DNA of 60,638 nucleotides. It comes from a virus. The notes below the pieces were generated by a model. It had not been told where the DNA came from. It saw nothing but the letters and a program-made list of their open reading frames with translations, and did not search any database. Shown here one piece after another: positions 33,381 through 42,495 of this stretch. Location of the stretch: IMG/VR virus record IMGVR_UViG_3300006641_000002, positions 1 through 60,638 of that record; one strand, written 5' to 3'. Made by a program: the position numbers and the translations under genes. Position 1 is the stretch's first letter; every line of letters starts with the position of its first letter.

Positions 33381-34918
33381 TAGGCCACCTGCGCGATGTC
33401 GGTTGCGAATTGATCGGCAATGTCGATGAAGTCGACTTGTGCGCGCGCGCTGAGGCGCGTCGTCGGCGTGGTCTCGCGCTGCACGACGAGGCTCGCGATG
33501 GTTTGATCGACGTTCTCGATGCGGTCCTTCGCTTCGTGCACACGCAGAAGACCGATGAACGCAGAACGGAAGATGGCGGGTGTGACGACGTCAGGCCCCG
33601 GCGTGCGCTGACCGATCACCGGATCGTTGCCAATCTTCTTTCCGGTGAACTGCTGACTGACGAGCGCGTCCCAATCGTCGGCAAGGAAGTCCGCGAACGT
33701 GACCTTGTGCGCGTCGCGAATGCGGAAGTCTGACAGCACACCGTTACGGCAATACGACGTGATGCGCTTGACGATGTACGTGATGCCTCGAGCGCCTACC
33801 GCTACGGGCGTCACACCGTTGTTGAGGGCAGCGACAATTTCCGCGCGAGTGAGTGCGCGCCCGGAAAGCGGCGCTTTGAGATTCCAGTTTCGAGCCGTTG
33901 CAGCGTCGGAGCCGTAGCCGGAAAAGTTGGCGCGTGGCTCGGCTTGCGATTCCTCGTAGCTGTAGACGCCAACGGCGGCGGCGGCGACTTGTTCTGGCCT
34001 ACGGTCGCTGTCAGGCGCCCAAATCACTTCACATCGGGCGTGGTTGGTTGCGACTGCCGATGCAAGCGTGTTGGCTTGCGTGTCGGTCGAACCAACAAAG
34101 ACGCGTTGACGAATGCCGTTGAGTGGCAAAGCCATCTCATCGACCTGCGCCATAAGGGCGGCAAGGCTTGAATTGCTGCCGTCCGTCGCGCCGTAGGCCG
34201 CGCTTTGCTCGGTGACAATGTAATAGAACCGATGCGGCTTTATCGTCGCGAGCGCGTTGGCGTAGGACACGTCCGTGACGTCTCCGCCCGAAAGGCGCGT
34301 CGCCGTCGTCGGCGTAACCGTGAGGCCGGTGACTTCAAAAAAGGCTGCTTTGAACTTTGAAAAGTGAGCCTGTTCCCCTGCAACCTTGTCGGTGAGAGTA
34401 ACGGTTGCGCCGGATGCGCTTGCTACGACGCCAAGGTGTTTTTTGGCGTTGATGGCTGGTTCCAAAATCGCGGCGACGCTTGCAGCGGTCGCATCCTTGG
34501 CAACGCTGATGTCAATGGTGTCTTCGTCGATGTAGACGCGTAGCGTGCCGGCCTTCGTTGCCGTGCCCGAAAGCGTGATGGTGCCCGTGGCCTTTGCTCC
34601 CGACACATCAGCGGGGCAAACCACGTGCACGTTTGCCGACGGGTTGACGCGCACAATTTCGCGCCACATGCGATGCGCCGGCGAACCAGCTTGCAACAGC
34701 GCATCAGCGTCCGCCTCGGTCGTCAGCGACGGCTGCGACGTTGGACCGTAAATCATCGAATCGACGACGGCCGAACCCGCCGAACCCTTGCGCGCAATGA
34801 TGAGAATATCGCGCACCGCCGACGCTCCGGCGGCTTGGCCTTGGGCAAAGCCAACGTTGATGTACGAGCCGGGGACGGGGTCATTGACGGTGAGCCCCGG
34901 CAAAACAATCGTGCTCAT
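33380..34918 (-). CDS. Contractile tail sheath protein
   Basis: 512 residues. Begins with LPGLTVNDPVPGSYINVGF, the sheath N-terminal motif. The C-terminal domain has the conserved ITYIVKRITSYCRN, AFIGLLRVHEAKDRIENVD and VDFIDIADQFATDIAQVA segments. This establishes a myovirus morphology. Confidence 0.93.
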   Translation of the reverse strand: MSTIVLPGLTVNDPVPGSYINVGFAQGQAAGASAVRDILIIARKGSAGSAVVDSMIYGPTSQPSLTTEADADALLQAGSPAHRMWREIVRVNPSANVHVVCPADVSGAKATGTITLSGTATKAGTLRVYIDEDTIDISVAKDATAASVAAILEPAINAKKHLGVVASASGATVTLTDKVAGEQAHFSKFKAAFFEVTGLTVTPTTATRLSGGDVTDVSYANALATIKPHRFYYIVTEQSAAYGATDGSNSSLAALMAQVDEMALPLNGIRQRVFVGSTDTQANTLASAVATNHARCEVIWAPDSDRRPEQVAAAAVGVYSYEESQAEPRANFSGYGSDAATARNWNLKAPLSGRALTRAEIVAALNNGVTPVAVGARGITYIVKRITSYCRNGVLSDFRIRDAHKVTFADFLADDWDALVSQQFTGKKIGNDPVIGQRTPGPDVVTPAIFRSAFIGLLRVHEAKDRIENVDQTIASLVVQRETTPTTRLSARAQVDFIDIADQFATDIAQVA

Positions 34919-35217
34919 GTTTCAGTTCCTGCCTGCGCGTCGTCCGCGCCTTTGGAGGTCGGTGTTGGTGTCGGGGTCCACGCAACGCCGCACGCGGCGG
35001 CCGTCGCTTCGTCGCAAGGCTCGAGAGCTCCCTCACGCACGGCGCGCACGTACTCAGCGCGAGCCGGTATCGTCGTCGGCTCAACGCGCGCCCGAAGGGC
35101 GTGATTGTTATCGACCTTGCACCACTCGCGCCCGATGTAGATTGGCGGATTGGCTTTCAGGTTTTCAAAGTCGGGCACAAGGCCAGCCTTCGCGCGCACG
35201 CGCAAAACGGTAGTCAT
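34915..35217 (-). CDS. Small protein upstream of the sheath, DUF2635-like
   Basis: 100 residues from ATG 35217. The opening TTVLRVRAKAGLVPDFENL and the following YIGREW, RAEYVRAVREG layout resemble the small protein that precedes the sheath gene in Mu-like phages (gp38/DUF2635). Role unknown; possibly in tail completion. Confidence 0.55.
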   Translation of the reverse strand: MTTVLRVRAKAGLVPDFENLKANPPIYIGREWCKVDNNHALRARVEPTTIPARAEYVRAVREGALEPCDEATAAACGVAWTPTPTPTSKGADDAQAGTET

Positions 35218-35342
35218 CGCCGAAATGAGTCCCTTCGATTTCAAAGAACGTTGCGTGCACACTGCACGCATCACGTCAGACAAACGAAAGGCGAGGCATG
35301 ACCGTGTGGGAGTCATGCCCCGCCTTCGTTGTCAGGTCGCTA

Positions 35343-36662
35343 TCAGGCGGCCTTCTTGCCCTGGTCGATGATGGAAACGAACAAGTCGCTCGCGTTCATG
35401 GCAAAGCCCACGAGGATGAGGTTTTTTCCAGCGCCGGGCTGCGTGGTGCCGATGCCGCCGCCGTCCTGCACATAGTATTTGTCGCCAGCCGTCGCGCCCG
35501 AGAGCACGCCTGGGCAAACGCCGTGGCTGACGACCTTAGCCGTGCCGGAAGCGAAGGCGCGCACAACGCCGGTCACCCAACGCTTGCTGTCGTCGCCCGC
35601 GTCGGCTTCGCCAACGGCGTCATTGCCGGAGTGGTAAACCGCATCGCCAGCCGCAAGGCCAGAGCCCGAGAAGGCGGCCTCGATGCGCTTGTGCTGGTGG
35701 AGCGACGTGGCATCCGACTCGATGCCAGCGGTGAGGGTGCCGAGGTTGGCGGCGGTGACGTCGGAGGAGACGGCGCTGCCAGCGATTTTGAAAAGCGAAG
35801 GAACGCCAGTGACATCCAAGCCGCTTGAAGACTTCGAGAGGCGGTCGGCGCTTGCGAGCTTGAGGTCAAGTTTGCCAGAGCTGAATTGCAAGCCGGGGTC
35901 GGTAGCGAGGTCGACAACGAGTTTGTTCGACCCGTCAACCGCAATACCGTCACCTTCGAGAACGTTGAGCGTGTTGCCGTTCTTCTCAAGGGCGATGCCA
36001 GCGAGAACAACACCGGCAGACGAGAACTGCACCCAGGTCTGAGCGGTCGTGCCGAGGGTAAAGACCTCGTCAGCCGTCATGACCCAACCGGTGTCATGAT
36101 ACGACGAGCCCTCCTCAACGAAGCAGAACGCGCCGGCGTTCAGCTCGGCGGAGCTGTCGGCGTCTTCCGAGCGCGACCACGAGCCAGCGGCGACAACGTA
36201 GATACCGTTGTCGGCGGCGGTTGTTTGGCCAGCGACGAGAACGCGGTCACCAGCGACGACAGATACGCCGTCGATGGTCTGTGTGCCTGACAGCGTGATG
36301 TTGCTGACGGCAATGGCGCGAACGGACTGCTTGAAGTCGAGGCCGGTCTTGACGGCGTCGACATAGAACTTGGTGGCCGCATCCTGCGCGCTGGCAGGAT
36401 TTCCGAGGTTGGTGATTTTGTACGTGCCGGCGTCGAGAGCTGCCTGAAGAGCGCCCGTGACGGTGAGGTTGACGATGCTGGCGTTCTGGCCCCAGGCGAG
36501 CGCGTCGCCGGAGCTGTCGGCTTGGGCCAGCCCGGTGATCTTGTTGCTCCCCATCGCAATCGCGCCGCTCATGGTGAGCGCGCCAAGTGCAATTGAATCG
36601 CTCGCGGCCATTTCTTCCGCGAAGCCGCCTGCCGTCATGAACATCGGTTTACGAAGCGCCAT
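35343..36662 (-). CDS. Virion fibre/decoration protein, paralogue 1
   Basis: 439 residues. The whole protein (ALGALTMSGAIAMGSNKITG, FCFVEEGSSYHDTGWVMT, TLNVLEGDGIAVDGSNKLVV) aligns by eye with residues ~270-697 of the next gene upstream. The last ~90 residues form a decoration-type beta domain (GDAVYHSGND... then VLSGATAGDKYYVQDG). Location between neck and sheath genes suggests a collar, neck or head fibre. Confidence 0.65.
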   Translation of the reverse strand: MALRKPMFMTAGGFAEEMAASDSIALGALTMSGAIAMGSNKITGLAQADSSGDALAWGQNASIVNLTVTGALQAALDAGTYKITNLGNPASAQDAATKFYVDAVKTGLDFKQSVRAIAVSNITLSGTQTIDGVSVVAGDRVLVAGQTTAADNGIYVVAAGSWSRSEDADSSAELNAGAFCFVEEGSSYHDTGWVMTADEVFTLGTTAQTWVQFSSAGVVLAGIALEKNGNTLNVLEGDGIAVDGSNKLVVDLATDPGLQFSSGKLDLKLASADRLSKSSSGLDVTGVPSLFKIAGSAVSSDVTAANLGTLTAGIESDATSLHQHKRIEAAFSGSGLAAGDAVYHSGNDAVGEADAGDDSKRWVTGVVRAFASGTAKVVSHGVCPGVLSGATAGDKYYVQDGGGIGTTQPGAGKNLILVGFAMNASDLFVSIIDQGKKAA

Positions 36663-36772
36663 GTAACCCTCCGAGGACGTTTTTTTTGAATGTCAAAGAT
36701 CGAAATAACGGCTTTGCCGCACGACCGACGACGACGGGCAGCTAAGGCAAGTAAGGTGAAGCTATTTGCGAA

Positions 36773-38866
36773 TCAGATTGCGCGTTTGCCTTGGTCGATC
36801 ACGCGCACGTCAAGGTCAGTCGCGTTGATGGCAACACCGACCACAACGGCGTTTTCGCCCGCCGCCGGCTGCGTTGCGGTAAGCCCGCCGCCGCTTGCGA
36901 GGTAGTATTTCGTGCCCGCCGTCGCGCCCGAAAGCACGCTTGGGCAGACGCCCTTCGACACGATTTTCACCGTGCCACCTGACGATGCGCGAACGATGCC
37001 GGATACCCATCGCTTGCCATCGTCGGAGGAGTCGGCGGCAACAACCGTGTTGTTTGCCGAGATGTACACGGGAGAGCCGACCGAAAGCGAACCGCTGTAG
37101 GCTGCTTCCACGCGCTGATGTTCGTGCAAGCTCGTGGCGTCACTATCAATTCCCGCCGTGAGCGTGCCGAGGTTTGCCGCCGTTACGTTGGAAGACACGG
37201 AGGTGCCGTCCAGCTTGAACGGCGATGGCAAACCCGTAACGTCAAGGCCAGACGCGTCCTTTGCAAGACGGTCAGCGCTTGCGAGTTTCAAATCCAATTT
37301 GCTCGACGTGAATTGCAGACCAGGGTCAGTTGCAAGGTCGATGACAAGTTGGTTTGAACCGTTGACGGCCAAGCCATCGGCAAACAAGACGTTGAGCGTG
37401 TTGCCGACCTTTTCGAGCGCGACGCCCGGAAGCGTGACGCCCTTTGCGGAGAACTGCACCCAGGTTTGCGAGCTTGTTCCGAGCGTAAACGCTTCGTCGC
37501 CCGTCATCACCCATCCGGTGTCCGCGTAGCTCGTTCCCTCCGACACGAAGCAGAAGGAGTCTGGACCGAGCTTCGCCGTGGTGTCCGCGTCGATTGCCCG
37601 CGACCATGACCCAGATGCAGCGACGTAAATGCCAGAGGCTGCGCCGTTGCCCGCAACGAGCACTCTGTCGCCAGCCGCAAGGCTTACGCCGTCAATCGTT
37701 TGAAGTCCGCTTAGCGTGATGCCCGAAACGGCTATCGCGCGAACGGAATCCTTGAAATCAAGCGATTGCTTGAACTGGTCAACGTACGCTTTCGATGCAG
37801 CGTCCTGTGCAGACGTTGGGTCGGCGATGTTTGTGATTTTGAACGCGCCCGCATCAAGAGATGCACCAAGCGCGCCGGTGATCGTTAGGTCGGCGATGCT
37901 TGCGTTACGGCCCCACGCCAGGATGTCACCAGATGCGGAGGCTTGCGCGATGCCGGTGATCTTGTTCGACCCCATCGCGAGGGCGCCCGTGAGCGACAAT
38001 GCACCGAGCTGAATGCTATCGGTCGCTTGCATTTCCACGGGCTTACCGTCGGCGCCGATGAACAAGGGTTTGCGAAGGTTTCCGCCACCGCCGCCGCCTC
38101 CGCCGCCACCGCCGCCGCCTGCCTCATACGGAGAGTCGGCGACAAATCGACGGAGCAAATCGGGCTCCCAACCCGTATCAATGATTTCAAAACCCGATGG
38201 AAAGGAAAAACTAAGGTCGATGCCGCTCGCAGACGAGTTTGTAAAAGCGGTGTTGTCATCGTCAAACTTAAGCAGCAACTTCGTCGAACCCGCGATATCC
38301 GCGAGAGGCGCCGATGGTGCACTAAAATTAGCCGTGTATACCGGTGCTCCCACCGTCCACCGCAAATCGTCGATTAAGACTCCGCGATGTTCCTGCCCCA
38401 AATTCTGCACCGTGTTGCCGCCAAAGGAAAGCCTCCCACCTCCTACCGACTGGTTTGCGTCGATGGTCGTAGAGGCTGCCATAGCGCCATTCACATAAAG
38501 CTTTAGCGATGTTCCACTTCTGACTAATGCGTAATGTACCCACGTATCAGGCCCAACGACCCAAAACGACTCCGTCGGATGAGTCGTAAAGCTGGCTCGA
38601 TTGCCAGCACCAAGAGCATGCAACTGAGTGCCGTTGTTTGCGATCACTCCACTCATGCCGACGGTAGGGTCGAACATAAATCCGACGCAAACCCCCGAAC
38701 CTGGACTTGTTCCAATTTGGAATACGCCGGTTCTTGTTTCACGCCAATAAGCCCCCCCCTTGATCCATGCCTCTAGGCAAAAATCAGAAGTACTAGCTGA
38801 CAGATCCGCTCCATACTGAGGCCCGCCGTAATTACCTGTTGTCTGCAAACACTTTCCAATAGGCAT
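36773..38866 (-). CDS. Virion fibre/decoration protein, paralogue 2 with lectin-like N-terminus
   Basis: 697 residues from ATG 38866 (a TTG lies six bases before). Residues 1-~230 form a LamG/concanavalin-like sandwich (DFCLEAWIKG, WVHYALVRSGTSLKLYVNG, VLIDDLRW). A run of about 13 glycines (~250-265) joins it to a body homologous to paralogue 1. So a tandem duplicate has gained a carbohydrate-binding head through a flexible linker. Likely a surface-exposed fibre. Confidence 0.7.
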   Translation of the reverse strand: MPIGKCLQTTGNYGGPQYGADLSASTSDFCLEAWIKGGAYWRETRTGVFQIGTSPGSGVCVGFMFDPTVGMSGVIANNGTQLHALGAGNRASFTTHPTESFWVVGPDTWVHYALVRSGTSLKLYVNGAMAASTTIDANQSVGGGRLSFGGNTVQNLGQEHRGVLIDDLRWTVGAPVYTANFSAPSAPLADIAGSTKLLLKFDDDNTAFTNSSASGIDLSFSFPSGFEIIDTGWEPDLLRRFVADSPYEAGGGGGGGGGGGGGNLRKPLFIGADGKPVEMQATDSIQLGALSLTGALAMGSNKITGIAQASASGDILAWGRNASIADLTITGALGASLDAGAFKITNIADPTSAQDAASKAYVDQFKQSLDFKDSVRAIAVSGITLSGLQTIDGVSLAAGDRVLVAGNGAASGIYVAASGSWSRAIDADTTAKLGPDSFCFVSEGTSYADTGWVMTGDEAFTLGTSSQTWVQFSAKGVTLPGVALEKVGNTLNVLFADGLAVNGSNQLVIDLATDPGLQFTSSKLDLKLASADRLAKDASGLDVTGLPSPFKLDGTSVSSNVTAANLGTLTAGIDSDATSLHEHQRVEAAYSGSLSVGSPVYISANNTVVAADSSDDGKRWVSGIVRASSGGTVKIVSKGVCPSVLSGATAGTKYYLASGGGLTATQPAAGENAVVVGVAINATDLDVRVIDQGKRAI

Positions 38867-38925
38867 GAGCAAGACTCCAGTTTGTGAAGGGTTAGACGTA
38901 ATTTCAAAGATCGAACAGCTTCGAT

Positions 38926-39426
38926 TTACGACTGAACGGTGATTCGTCCCGTGTCGCCGTCGTAAAGAACCTTTTGAAGATTGACGGCGTATTTGCGCTC
39001 GATGGCCGTTTGCAAATGATGAAGCGCGGCCTCCTTGCTTCTGGCGTTTGCCGTCACCTGCGCAAGCTGATGCGCCATCTGGCGAACGCGTTCTTCAAAG
39101 TCCAACTTGGCCTTTTCAAAATCAGATTTGGCCTTTTCGATTGCCAGCTTGTGAAGCTGGATGTCTTTGAGAGCCGATTGCGCTTCGAGCTGACGTCGCT
39201 CGTAAAAGTGAAGGTCAGCGCGCGTGAAATACAGTTGTCCGTCAAGAACGCTAGGCCCCGAAAGCTCCGTCAAAAGCGATGCAACCTCGGGGCTCGCGGG
39301 CGCCTGCGCGGGCGCTTCGACGTGCGACGGAAGCGGAGCTTGCAAAGCGTCAACCGTAACGCTTTCGGCCTTTGGTTTGCGAGTACGTGGACGAGGCGAA
39401 GCAGAGGAAGAACGTCGTGATGCCAT
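38926..39426 (-). CDS. Coiled-coil virion-associated protein
   Basis: 166 residues: a basic Ser/Arg/Pro-rich start, then a long heptad region (about 70-150) and a short C-terminal beta segment. It lies between fibre and neck genes. A trimeric whisker or fibre-attachment protein is plausible; no family recognised. Confidence 0.55.
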   Translation of the reverse strand: MASRRSSSASPRPRTRKPKAESVTVDALQAPLPSHVEAPAQAPASPEVASLLTELSGPSVLDGQLYFTRADLHFYERRQLEAQSALKDIQLHKLAIEKAKSDFEKAKLDFEERVRQMAHQLAQVTANARSKEAALHHLQTAIERKYAVNLQKVLYDGDTGRITVQS

Positions 39427-39459
39427 ATCTGTTTGAAATACCGTTTTGTTGATTGCCCA

Positions 39460-40575
39460 TTAGATGAGGCGCACCATCTCGAACGATGGGCGCACAAGGA
39501 GTTGGTCGGCTTGAAAGCTCACGCCGAACACCTGCAAAAAGATTGGGCCTGTCGGCGCCGTGGGCGTAAGGCGACCATCGCGACCGACGAAAAGGCGCCC
39601 GGTCGACGTAAGACCAAGCATCGGCAAGACGCCGAAATAACAGACCGTGCACAGCGTCGAGGCTTGTTTGCTCACCAGCACGCCCACCGCCGGCATCTTC
39701 GCGAAGTCGGTTGGGTCAACGCGTGTGACTTGCTGCATGCCAGCGACAGGAGGCGCGGACACATAGACAAGGTCGCCCGGCACGTCGGTCGCTTGGCAGT
39801 TGGCGAGAAACGTAAGCGGGTCGTCAAGATTCGACGGGTTGGTGTTGTTCGCAGGCCCTAACGTCGACGTGATGAGCGACGTGATGCCGCTGACCGCGCC
39901 GGGCCTTGGGAACTCAACGATTTCCTCTTCGAGCGCCGTGTCGGTGAGGTCATCGAAGGCGTCGAGTTGCGGGATGTCGCGCTCGGTGACGAGAAGCGAC
40001 ATGGTGACCGCTGGGAAGGTCAATCCGCCGCCGGCTTCCCAATCGCCATAGGTTACATCGCTGCACTCGATGCTTTCGAGGTTGGCGTACAAAGGGCCGA
40101 AAACGCGTGCGTTGTTGTTCCACTGCGAATCGCACCCGGCTTCGATGCGTGAGTCGATGGTGCGCGCCACAACCCTAAGCGCGGGCTTTAGCCGTTCGCG
40201 CTGACCTGGTGACAGAGGAGGCAGCACGTAGTGGAGGCGCCACTCGTTCTTGGCGTGCCGATACGAATTAGAGCTCCACCCTTGGCTATCCTTGACCCGT
40301 TCGATGGCAAGAAGTGGGAAGCGCGCTTGCTCTTCGGTGAGGTAAGCCTTGGGCGAGTCAGGTAGAGCGTAAGCAACGGCAAAGTCGACAGGAGCGCCGC
40401 ACGATTCCGCTTCGGCGACGAGTCTTATTCCGACGTACCGGTTGATGACGTGCTCGAAAAAATCCAAGCACCAGTACACCGATGGATCGGCGTCCTTGAG
40501 AAATGTGTTCGTCGTCGACGGCGTGAGCGGAAAGACCGTCGCGCCGTTGCCAAAGGTCGAGTATTCGAGCGCCAT
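39460..40575 (-). CDS. Tail-terminator-like protein fused to a decoration domain
   Basis: 371 residues. The N-terminal half has a mixed fold compatible with a tail-completion protein. The C-terminal ~110 residues (GDLVYVSAPPVAGMQQVTRV, KMPAVGVLVSK, GRLFVGRDGRLTP, then LVRPS) match a beta-rich decoration or fibre-head module of the kind also seen in the two fibre paralogues. Gene order after the gp10-like gene supports the neck assignment. Confidence 0.5.
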   Translation of the reverse strand: MALEYSTFGNGATVFPLTPSTTNTFLKDADPSVYWCLDFFEHVINRYVGIRLVAEAESCGAPVDFAVAYALPDSPKAYLTEEQARFPLLAIERVKDSQGWSSNSYRHAKNEWRLHYVLPPLSPGQRERLKPALRVVARTIDSRIEAGCDSQWNNNARVFGPLYANLESIECSDVTYGDWEAGGGLTFPAVTMSLLVTERDIPQLDAFDDLTDTALEEEIVEFPRPGAVSGITSLITSTLGPANNTNPSNLDDPLTFLANCQATDVPGDLVYVSAPPVAGMQQVTRVDPTDFAKMPAVGVLVSKQASTLCTVCYFGVLPMLGLTSTGRLFVGRDGRLTPTAPTGPIFLQVFGVSFQADQLLVRPSFEMVRLI

Positions 40576-41045
40576 TACGCGCCCTGGTTGAACGCGCGCA
40601 CGCGCTCACGTACAGCGCGCTGCATGCCGCGCTCAAGGTGATGGCCACCGACCTCGCCAGCGGCTTTGAAAAATGGTCTCGCTTGCGTTCCAGGATGCTT
40701 GACGATTGGGCCTTTGAACCAGACCTGCTCTCGTTCCCACCAGAAGTACAAATCCTTCACTCGACGTGCAACGATGGGGTGAGGGTCAGTACCGTCCTCG
40801 ATGTACTCTGCATGGAACGTCGTGTTGACGATGGCGCTGGACATGCTTGACGGCACAAACTCCACGCGCGTTCCGCGCCTTAGCGTTCCGGTCTTGTCTT
40901 CGTACTTGTCGGTCCTGTCGGCGGAGCGTTTTGCTACCACCGCGGCGTCATGTACGACTTGATTCGCGACGCGTTCCAGCGTCTGACCCAGTGTTTTTAG
41001 GTCCGCTACGAACTTATCCGCGTCGATGCTGACGACGGGAATCAT
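40575..41045 (-). CDS. HK97 gp10-like head-tail connector/tail completion protein
   Basis: 156 residues. The pattern (helical start; TGTLRRGTRVEFV; YIEDGTDPHPIVAR; HPGTQARPFFKAA) is that of HK97-gp10/Mu-gpG-type proteins placed between connector and tail genes. One-base overlap with the terminator-like gene. Confidence 0.75.
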   Translation of the reverse strand: MIPVVSIDADKFVADLKTLGQTLERVANQVVHDAAVVAKRSADRTDKYEDKTGTLRRGTRVEFVPSSMSSAIVNTTFHAEYIEDGTDPHPIVARRVKDLYFWWEREQVWFKGPIVKHPGTQARPFFKAAGEVGGHHLERGMQRAVRERVRAFNQGA

Positions 41046-41500
41046 GGTCTCTCACCGGTACGGCGCACGACTATCTCACTGCGAAAAAGGCCAAAAGGAT
41101 TCGCGTCCACGCGTTTGCAGAACGCTCCCTCGGAAGGCAATCCTGGGCCTTCGAGGATGAAAAACACCTCGCGCGCCGTGGCGCTTCGAGGCGGGTCGAT
41201 GACGGAATCGGGCGTCCCGCCGGTTGCGTGCTCGGGCGTCATAGGGCCTACGCGAAAATCACCCGACGCATACCGTCCGCCGCTTGCGACAACGTCGGCG
41301 GTTGTCACCGGTTTGATTTTTACATTCGCGCCGGCGTTGGTTAAAACCGTATCCACATCGGTGTACGTGCCTACGCCTGGCCTTGGCCCCGTCCACGTGC
41401 GAACGCGCACCGTGACCGAGTGTGGCCGTAGCCCTAGCTGCGTCGGGATGATTCCCCGCAACTTTTCAAGGGCTGGCAGAAGGCTAGTGCGAAGGCTCAT
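41042..41500 (-). CDS. Neck/head-closure protein, hypothetical
   Basis: 152 residues, beta-rich, with no diagnostic motif. Position between the connector-like 135-residue gene and the gp10-like gene is that of head-closure (stopper) proteins. Confidence 0.5.
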   Translation of the reverse strand: MSLRTSLLPALEKLRGIIPTQLGLRPHSVTVRVRTWTGPRPGVGTYTDVDTVLTNAGANVKIKPVTTADVVASGGRYASGDFRVGPMTPEHATGGTPDSVIDPPRSATAREVFFILEGPGLPSEGAFCKRVDANPFGLFRSEIVVRRTGERP

Positions 41501-41907
41501 CAGTACGCGCTCCTACGTGCGTCTTGCGTGGCCGTGAGGATTGGCGCCGGGCCAAAGGCATCGGACCGGGGGAACGTGTCCAGCATTCGGCTTAGCCGGT
41601 GGACGTACCGTCGCCCCTCGGTGCATAGGCGCTGCTGTTCGCGAGCTGCGTCTAAGCGCAACTCGCCGACAACCTCGGTGGCGGCTTGCTGGTCACGTAG
41701 CGCCTTGATGCGGCTATCGACGTCGGCAAGCTCGGTCAGGATGCCCTTTGCAACGAGCTCGGCGTCATTGGTTGGCCGTGTGCCTCCGTCCGTGACGGAT
41801 TGCAGCGCGGTGATGGCGTTTTCAAGCCGTGGATCGGCTTGCAGGTAAAGCGAGCCAAACCCTAGGTAGAGTCGAATTTGCACGCGGTCGGCTTCCGAAA
41901 ACGCCAC
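41500..41907 (-). CDS. Head-tail adaptor-like helical protein
   Basis: 135 residues from GTG, strongly helical (SEADRVQIRLYLGFG opening). First gene after the capsid cluster, the usual site of the adaptor that docks on the portal. Assigned from position and helicity. Confidence 0.5.
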   Translation of the reverse strand: MAFSEADRVQIRLYLGFGSLYLQADPRLENAITALQSVTDGGTRPTNDAELVAKGILTELADVDSRIKALRDQQAATEVVGELRLDAAREQQRLCTEGRRYVHRLSRMLDTFPRSDAFGPAPILTATQDARRSAY

Positions 41908-41915
41908 GGCTTCGC

Positions 41916-42338
41916 CTACTTCTTTTTATCCGCGTCGACGGGTTTAGCTTCGGCCTCCACGGCCTTGGCGGCTTGTGCGGCTCGCGCGGCGGCGAGCATC
42001 ATTTCCTGCTCGGCCTTCTGCTTTGACATCTGCGCCGCCACAAGGGCGGCTTCGGCGTCTTTGCGGGCTTGAAGCTCGGTGTCGAGAAAGTCGGCTAGCT
42101 TTAGCTCAGGCCTGTCAAGGTTGGTGAGTTGTGGAGCCTCACCGCCAAGAATGACGCCGTTGTGCACGCGCTGAATAGCGTGGTCGAACAAGCTATCGAT
42201 GGTTTCCTCGTCGCCCGGCTCGAATCGAAATACGCGCGGGTTGCCGTTGTCGATGAGCGTGAATTGCTGGACGAACGACTTGTTATTTTTCCACCGCGTT
42301 AGTTTTCGTTCGGTGGGTTGTGAAACATTGCGAGCCAT
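41916..42338 (-). CDS. Hypothetical protein with Ala/Lys-rich coiled coil
   Basis: 140 residues from ATG 42338, with AAAGG at ribosome-binding distance. N-terminal beta segment (FTLIDNGNPRVFRFEPGDEE), then a long charged helix ending in a lysine run. Sits just after the major capsid gene. Function unknown. Confidence 0.55.
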   Translation of the reverse strand: MARNVSQPTERKLTRWKNNKSFVQQFTLIDNGNPRVFRFEPGDEETIDSLFDHAIQRVHNGVILGGEAPQLTNLDRPELKLADFLDTELQARKDAEAALVAAQMSKQKAEQEMMLAAARAAQAAKAVEAEAKPVDADKKK

Positions 42339-42495
42339 TACAGACCTTTCGACAAAAAAATCCCAAGGTGCCGGAGTCATCGGCACACGCCGTCGAACGT
42401 GCTCGGTTGCAGGAGGATGCGCGAAGAGGGGGGTAAACGCGCGCGCTGCAAACGCTCAGCGGGTGACGAACAACTCCGGCGCCTTGGAACGGCTA

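Noticed and set aside
17878-38866. Mu-like transposable phage
   Set aside because: Tail gene order is Mu-like, but there is no MuA/MuB transposase; integration is by a tyrosine recombinase at a tRNA-derived site.
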